In this document: positions 61,101-64,000 of the stretch, piece after piece
Numbering within the stretch: the stretch's first letter is position 1
Layout of the letters: each line of letters begins with the position of its first letter
NCBI GenBank assembly: GCA_945900755.1
Contig: CAMDKS010000014.1
Span: forward strand, 1 to 64,000
Origin: Bdellovibrio sp. ZAP7
GTDB taxonomy: Bacteria; Bdellovibrionota_B; Oligoflexia; Oligoflexales; RGVZ01
Length of the DNA: 64,000 bases
Direction of reading: 5' to 3'
Position numbers and translations under genes: made by a program
The notes under the pieces: model-generated
What the model saw: the letters and a program-made list of their open reading frames with translations, nothing else
Told to the model about the DNA's origin: nothing
Database searches by the model: none

Positions 61101-64000
61101 ATAGAATTGAGCCAACCCCCCGTCAATTGTATTTCGTGGATCCGTTGACGAACGCCAAGCCAAAAGAGATTTGTGTGTCACGGCCATTCGAACTAAAGAT
61201 TTGCAGATCGAATTTAAATTCACAACAGCGTCAAACGGCAGAAAAACAAGAGAAAGTCCGGAAGTTGCAAAACTTTTGCCTGCAATCCACAACGAATTTT
61301 GAAGATGAGACACAATATCCAATTCTTCAGACTTTCTAAAGAACTCATTTAGTGATGCGAGGAACGCGGGAACAAATTGCAAAACCAGAATGACGCATGT
61401 CAAATACCAGTGATTAGGCTGACTAAACCACGCAAACAACAGCAGTGCAAGGGTAGCAATCGGAATAAAACTGCGACGAAGGTTATCGAAAATTTTCCAT
61501 TTTGATAGTCGAGACAAAGGATTTCGAAGGCGAGCTCCCGTAGCCGAGGGGACCGTTGGAAAAATCCAACTAATAATCTGCCAGTCGCCTCGGATCCACC
61601 GGCTGCGTCGACTGGCATCTTCCGCAAAATGACTAATATGTTCTTCGTACAATAGAACATCACTGACGAGACCACATCGGCTATAACACCCCTCTAATAG
61701 ATCATGACTTAGAATCAAATTCTCAGGCAGCGCCCCCGAAAGAGATTGCGTAAACGCGTGAACATCGTAAATTCCTTTACCAATGAAAGAACCCTCTTGA
61801 AATAAGTCTTGATACACATCAGACACTGCGCGGGTATAGGGATCTATTCCCGGATCGCCGGCATACAGGCGAACAAACCACGAGCGCTGTGACCCAGGCA
61901 AACTGACCGCAACCCGCGGCTGAAGAATACTAAATCCTTCAATGACGATACGTCCGCTTGTTCCCGGGATACTCTCGGAGAGCACTGGATGGTTAAGCGG
62001 ATGCGCCATGGTTCCAACAAGCTTGTGAGCCGCATCTCTCGGCAGCATCGTATCCGTGTCTAGGGTTATGACATATTTTACATTCGGTAACGCGGCAATA
62101 TTTCCCGCAATGACCGAAAAAAAAGTCTCTGGACGCCTTTCGGGAGGCTTGACTGACAAATAATTTCCGTTATTGCGCGCAATTAAAAGTTCATTCAAGG
62201 CCTCGAGTTTTCCGCGTTTCCGCTCATATCCCATCCACACCTTATCATGAGCGTTCCAAACTCGGGAACGGTGGAGAAGAAAAAAAATGTCGCCCCCGTT
62301 GGCATCTTTATTTCGATACCGCTCGTTCAAGGTGTCGACACCTAAGCAGACGGCCCGGCAAAGAGCTTCATCGGCAGGCATTTTCTCATTTGGCGCGTCG
62401 ACGAAGTCCGTGAGGAGTGCAAAATGCAAATTTTGTTCGCGATTAGCCAGGTATCGTATTTCAATTCCTTCCAACAGTGACGCGATATTTTCTTGGCTAA
62501 CCAGCATGCTGGGTACAGCCACAAGGGTTCTGTTTTCCGAAGGTATTCCCCGTGAAAAATCAAGTCGCGGAAGTAATTGAGGCGATTTAAATAACGTCAC
62601 AGCTCGATTTACGATCTCCATGGCCATTTGACTCGTACACAATAGAACAATAGACATCACCAATATTTCTGTTGGTAACGCTACACTTTCTAGGTATAGG
62701 ACATGACCAATAAAACCGGCTAGTGCCACAGTAATTAAAGTTAATGAGAAAAAGTAAAGCCAGCCAGTGCTCCGCATGAGTACGGTGTTGAAAAGAAATT
62801 TTAGTTGGGCATGTTGCGTCGATTTGTCTCGCAGCGTTTTTTTCAGGCGAGGTAGGCCGCGGCCAACAAGGTAATAGCCGACATGACCGAACCTACCGTT
62901 TGGCATTTTTTCGACAAACCCTTGTTCCGCTAGTTTTACAGCTTCATGGGCGATTTCCCATTCCGAATAGGTACTTTTTTTTGACAGTCGTTCAATCACA
63001 TGACGATATTGATCGCGGGTTGCAAAGTCCATAAGACTATATATATTTGCGGGATCACGCGTTAAATGCTTATCAACAAAGCCCAAGGATTCTACAAACT
63101 CCCGCCAATCCATAGCCCCCAAAAAACGTAGACCGCCTATACTATCGGAAACAGACAATTGATTCGCAGCTTGCTGTTGTACTTCCAATTGTACGCAGTG
63201 AAGGGTTGTCCGACCAGTGACAGAAAGCTGGTTCTCAAGCCACGTAATCGCAATATCAAAACTTGGGCTATGTCCATGCATCGTACGCGCTAATTCGGCA
63301 ACAAAAGAATTGGACATAGGAGGGTTTGTACGGGCCATATCCGCCACAGTAACGATCAAATTTTTTGGATCATTTTCCACTGTTTGGAACAATTGTTCCT
63401 GCCAATGGATCGCCCTATTGCGGTCACTCAATCCAACAACAACCCGCGCCGCAACGCGCCGTAAATTTCCAATCAAGGCAAGCCGCAACATAATTGGGAG
63501 GGCCCAAAATTCACCCAAAGTCAGAGGCGTCACCATTTGGTAGGCATCGACAAAGGCCGTAGTATTTTCACTGTCAACACGACCGTCACTATGCGCAATA
63601 ATTGCCAGCGCGATGTCATATATACGCGGTATTCCTGATGTATATAATCCTGAACCCACTAGATGTGGGAGCTCTCGACTATACCCTATTGGTAAATGCC
63701 GGCGCGCCGTCCTGATTTGTTCTTCAATGGCGTGAAAATTATCAAGGAGCCACTCACCGGCTGGCGAAACACCACGTCCGCCGCACACTGCCGCATTCAA
63801 CTGCTCGTAGCAATGAATTAGAATGCGTTCATTTTCTGCAAGCTTTGGTAGTAGCTGGTCTTGACCAAGGCCAGTGCCGATCTCGTGTTTGGATGCGAGT
63901 GCCTTTGCGTAGCGCGCCAACTGCTCCAAGTTAAAGAGTTCCGACAAGATTGGGTCGTCGTCGCGATCAGGGAGAATTATTTTTGGCGTCCGGCTCCGTT
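55161..64000 (-). CDS. ndvB: Cyclic beta-1,2-glucan synthase (NdvB/ChvB type), 5' end outside the window
   Basis: At least 2945 residues; the frame stays open to the right edge past a TTG at 63947, so the start is probably beyond it. Order: N-terminal helical part; membrane segments (WLYFFSLTLITVALAGFIGH region); a GT84 glycosyltransferase domain with TLDTDTMLPRDA and SRWIRGDWQ; more membrane segments; a glucoamylase-like domain (WGISESGYN, YMAHHQGMS); two GH94 supersandwich halves; and a GH94 catalytic barrel with IGCGDWNDGMNLVG near the end. These enzymes make, elongate and close cyclic beta-1,2-glucan for the periplasm, which helps osmotic adaptation and host contact. Length fits the family. 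Confidence 0.9.
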   Translation of the reverse strand, partial: RSRTPKIILPDRDDDPILSELFNLEQLARYAKALASKHEIGTGLGQDQLLPKLAENERILIHCYEQLNAAVCGGRGVSPAGEWLLDNFHAIEEQIRTARRHLPIGYSRELPHLVGSGLYTSGIPRIYDIALAIIAHSDGRVDSENTTAFVDAYQMVTPLTLGEFWALPIMLRLALIGNLRRVAARVVVGLSDRNRAIHWQEQLFQTVENDPKNLIVTVADMARTNPPMSNSFVAELARTMHGHSPSFDIAITWLENQLSVTGRTTLHCVQLEVQQQAANQLSVSDSIGGLRFLGAMDWREFVESLGFVDKHLTRDPANIYSLMDFATRDQYRHVIERLSKKSTYSEWEIAHEAVKLAEQGFVEKMPNGRFGHVGYYLVGRGLPRLKKTLRDKSTQHAQLKFLFNTVLMRSTGWLYFFSLTLITVALAGFIGHVLYLESVALPTEILVMSIVLLCTSQMAMEIVNRAVTLFKSPQLLPRLDFSRGIPSENRTLVAVPSMLVSQENIASLLEGIEIRYLANREQNLHFALLTDFVDAPNEKMPADEALCRAVCLGVDTLNERYRNKDANGGDIFFLLHRSRVWNAHDKVWMGYERKRGKLEALNELLIARNNGNYLSVKPPERRPETFFSVIAGNIAALPNVKYVITLDTDTMLPRDAAHKLVGTMAHPLNHPVLSESIPGTSGRIVIEGFSILQPRVAVSLPGSQRSWFVRLYAGDPGIDPYTRAVSDVYQDLFQEGSFIGKGIYDVHAFTQSLSGALPENLILSHDLLEGCYSRCGLVSDVLLYEEHISHFAEDASRRSRWIRGDWQIISWIFPTVPSATGARLRNPLSRLSKWKIFDNLRRSFIPIATLALLLFAWFSQPNHWYLTCVILVLQFVPAFLASLNEFFRKSEELDIVSHLQNSLWIAGKSFATSGLSLVFLPFDAVVNLNSICKSLVRMAVTHKSLLAWRSSTDPRNTIDGGLAQFYRFMIAAPAISLVVLGALINGNLLGSSALGVAFPFLAFWLVSPGLAYFLSRNIPPEKDKLTPPQISNLHRIARKTWQFFETFVGPDDNWLPPDNFQEYPAPVIAHRTSPTNIGLSLLANLSAFDFGYLSMEDLLERTSNTFCSMEKLERFKGHFYNWYDTQSLKPLHPRYVSTVDSGNLSGLLLTLRPGLIELSESKVIPTAMFLGLKDSIAVFLDSETSSPVVRSKFMGVLRSLENPPETLSESISLANQLKLVLTDLKNLAQKPPDILSQDAQLSIHLLLKQCQSCLDGPLDTFAPWSRLNAPKNSQSLSKIFDLNRMPTIRDVAQLESNLLPLIDNLLRDDTPDRIWLLELRGLTEQASRFAAEAMATMAELAQRCEELATVEYGFLYSSARRLLAIGYNVTEHRRDDGYYDLLASEARLGSFVAIAQGLLPQEHWFALGRLLTAWKGEPTLLSWSGSMFEYLMPLLVMPTFKNTLLDQTYETSIKRQIEYGAQRGVPWGISESGYNSTDLQLNYQYSAFGVPGLGFKRGLAEDLVIAPYASIMAVMIAPTAVSDNMQRMTDLGFEGRYGFYEAIDYTPSRLRSDQNHVIIHSYMAHHQGMSFMALAYQLLGQKMQRRFQSDPQFQATELLLHERVPKAAMLYPHAPEVSNVARLGGEVEVALRVLHTPHTPRPEVHLLSNGRYSVMLTNSGGGYSRWNDLAVSRWREDPTCDNWGTFCYIRDVDSGAVWSAAHQPTLAPADDYKAIFPLEKAEFRRKDHDIEMHTEITVSAEDDIELRRFTFKNLSSHRRTIEFTSYCEVVLAPQSNDEAHPAFSNLFVQTEIIAGKQAILCTRRPRSDHETTPTMIHLMAVHGTITGEISYETDRSHFIGRGRSVIDPIVMDADFGSKADPSGSLGGHDGSVLDPIVAIRCRVQIEPDQTARVHMITGIGQTRAAALDLVEIYHDRHIADRVFSIARTHRQVALQLSNVMECDSLLYIRLANSIIYTNPLYRAAGSILTKNRRGQSALWGQGISGDLPIFLLKIASQDGIEIVRQLVQAHGFWRRMNLIVDLVIWNEEDTGYRQDLNDRITSIVAAENASLQVDKAGGIFVRRPEQLSEEDRILVQTIARAVFTDAGGTLEEQIDRRIRSPAKVRALIPLRTRGIDKLTDLLTDRSTNSASEKSLQMMAPPASKKFRSDLLFQNSLGGFSADGREYQITTTRSSVTPAPWVNVIANPYFGTVVSEAGSAYTWCENAHEFRLTPWKNDAISDGSGECFYLRDEESGEFWSPCPWPLRGSGPYTTIHGFGYSAFRHTNIGIKSELTTFVAVDAPVKIVILKLRNVTGRPRRISVTGYCEWVLGELRSKSLLHVTTEIDPTNSAIFARNPFHPDFGARVAFFDTSEKVRTVTGDRSEFIGRNGHSSAPSAMSRAHLSGRVGAAMDSCAAMQTIFEFGEDQERELVFILGVGSDEADARTLIRRFGSVSSAQLALQEVKTFWNQIVGCVQIKTPDPSIDVLANGWLTYQTLSSRMWARSGFYQSGGAFGFRDQLQDAMALLHIRPRLLRDHIIRCAGHQFLEGDVQHWWHPPSGRGVRTHFSDDYLWLPLATSRYVLGIGDYGILDKSVTFVEGRQLKPDEEAYCDLHRRSERSATVYEHCVLAIKRVQFGQYGLPLIGCGDWNDGMNLVGEHGKGESVWLAFFLYEVLQKFSEVAKKYGDNPFAASCLTQAELLTENIEKHGWDGEWYRRAYFDGGQPLGSKESDECQIDSLPQSWAVLSGAGDSKRARQGMMAVDRRLVDRNRQLVKLFDPPFDKSALNPGYIKGYVPGVRENGGQYTHAAIWNAMAFAALGDKERAWEILAMINPLNHAATPEGLARYKVEPYAVAADVYAVEPHAGRGGWTWYTGSAGWMYRLILESLLGIRLEIDTLFFAPCVPDTWTEFQVNYCFRSTMYEIIFQPALTVGKKGLLTVDGVAQTEKGLRLIDDQGCHKIEVSY

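Noticed and set aside
55161-64000. Many open frames on the + strand opposite the glucan synthase
   Set aside because: They are shadows of one long, well-conserved gene and have no ribosome sites.
1-64000. CRISPR array, tRNA or rRNA gene
   Set aside because: No spaced direct repeats of CRISPR type and no tRNA or rRNA signature found by eye; the only tandem repeats are the three hexanucleotide tracts.

Overview
The window comes from a Gram-negative bacterium of moderate G+C. It has outer-membrane barrel proteins, many lipoprotein signal peptides, much two-component signalling and heavy use of sigma-54. I would tentatively place it among the Bdellovibrionota or former Deltaproteobacteria, but no rRNA or tRNA gene is present to settle this.

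Layout. 1-19 kb is mostly housekeeping: mnmG, smpB, an AstE/AspA-type deacylase, pfkA, coaBC, an HNH nuclease and serB, mixed with secreted proteins, lipoproteins and an alpha-carbonic-anhydrase-like protein whose zinc site is altered. 7-33 kb is accessory. It holds three AAA_14/DUF4143-type ATPases, an AI-2E-type transporter that looks foreign, a patatin, an erythromycin-esterase-like protein with changed active-site residues, and four remnants of one insertion-sequence family. Two host genes end inside remnants of this family, and a ribbon-helix-helix antitoxin-like gene has been cut by one.

24-53 kb reads as a signalling and stress island. Ten good sigma-54 (-24/-12) promoters can be read by eye (GG-N10-GC, most close to TTGGCAC-N5-TTGCA), nearly all at sensible distances upstream of genes. 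They precede a DUF4360-like pair, an outer-membrane protein, a histidine kinase with an Ala-Glu repeat and a broken N box, a CBS-domain protein, a 39-residue small-heat-shock-protein fragment, a baeRF-type release-factor-like protein, a REC-GAF-like protein, a small membrane protein with a stand-alone receiver, and the ribosome hibernation factor HPF. The tenth drives a stretch of about 800 bases (45782-46579) with no credible gene. This stretch folds into many hairpins with GNRA loops and ends in a terminator-like stem, so I read it as a large structured non-coding RNA. A receiver-less NtrC-type activator lies just beyond it and a full NtrC-type response regulator with an HPt protein lies at 50.5-52.2 kb. 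The simplest model is one stress or dormancy regulon acting on ribosomes, protein folding and signalling, with the large RNA as its most novel part.

The right end is a very large cyclic beta-1,2-glucan synthase gene that runs off the window. Three hexanucleotide microsatellites (at 1, 2067 and 33715) are each in frame inside a gene, encoding Pro-Gln, poly-Gly and Ala-Glu tracts whose length could vary without frameshift.
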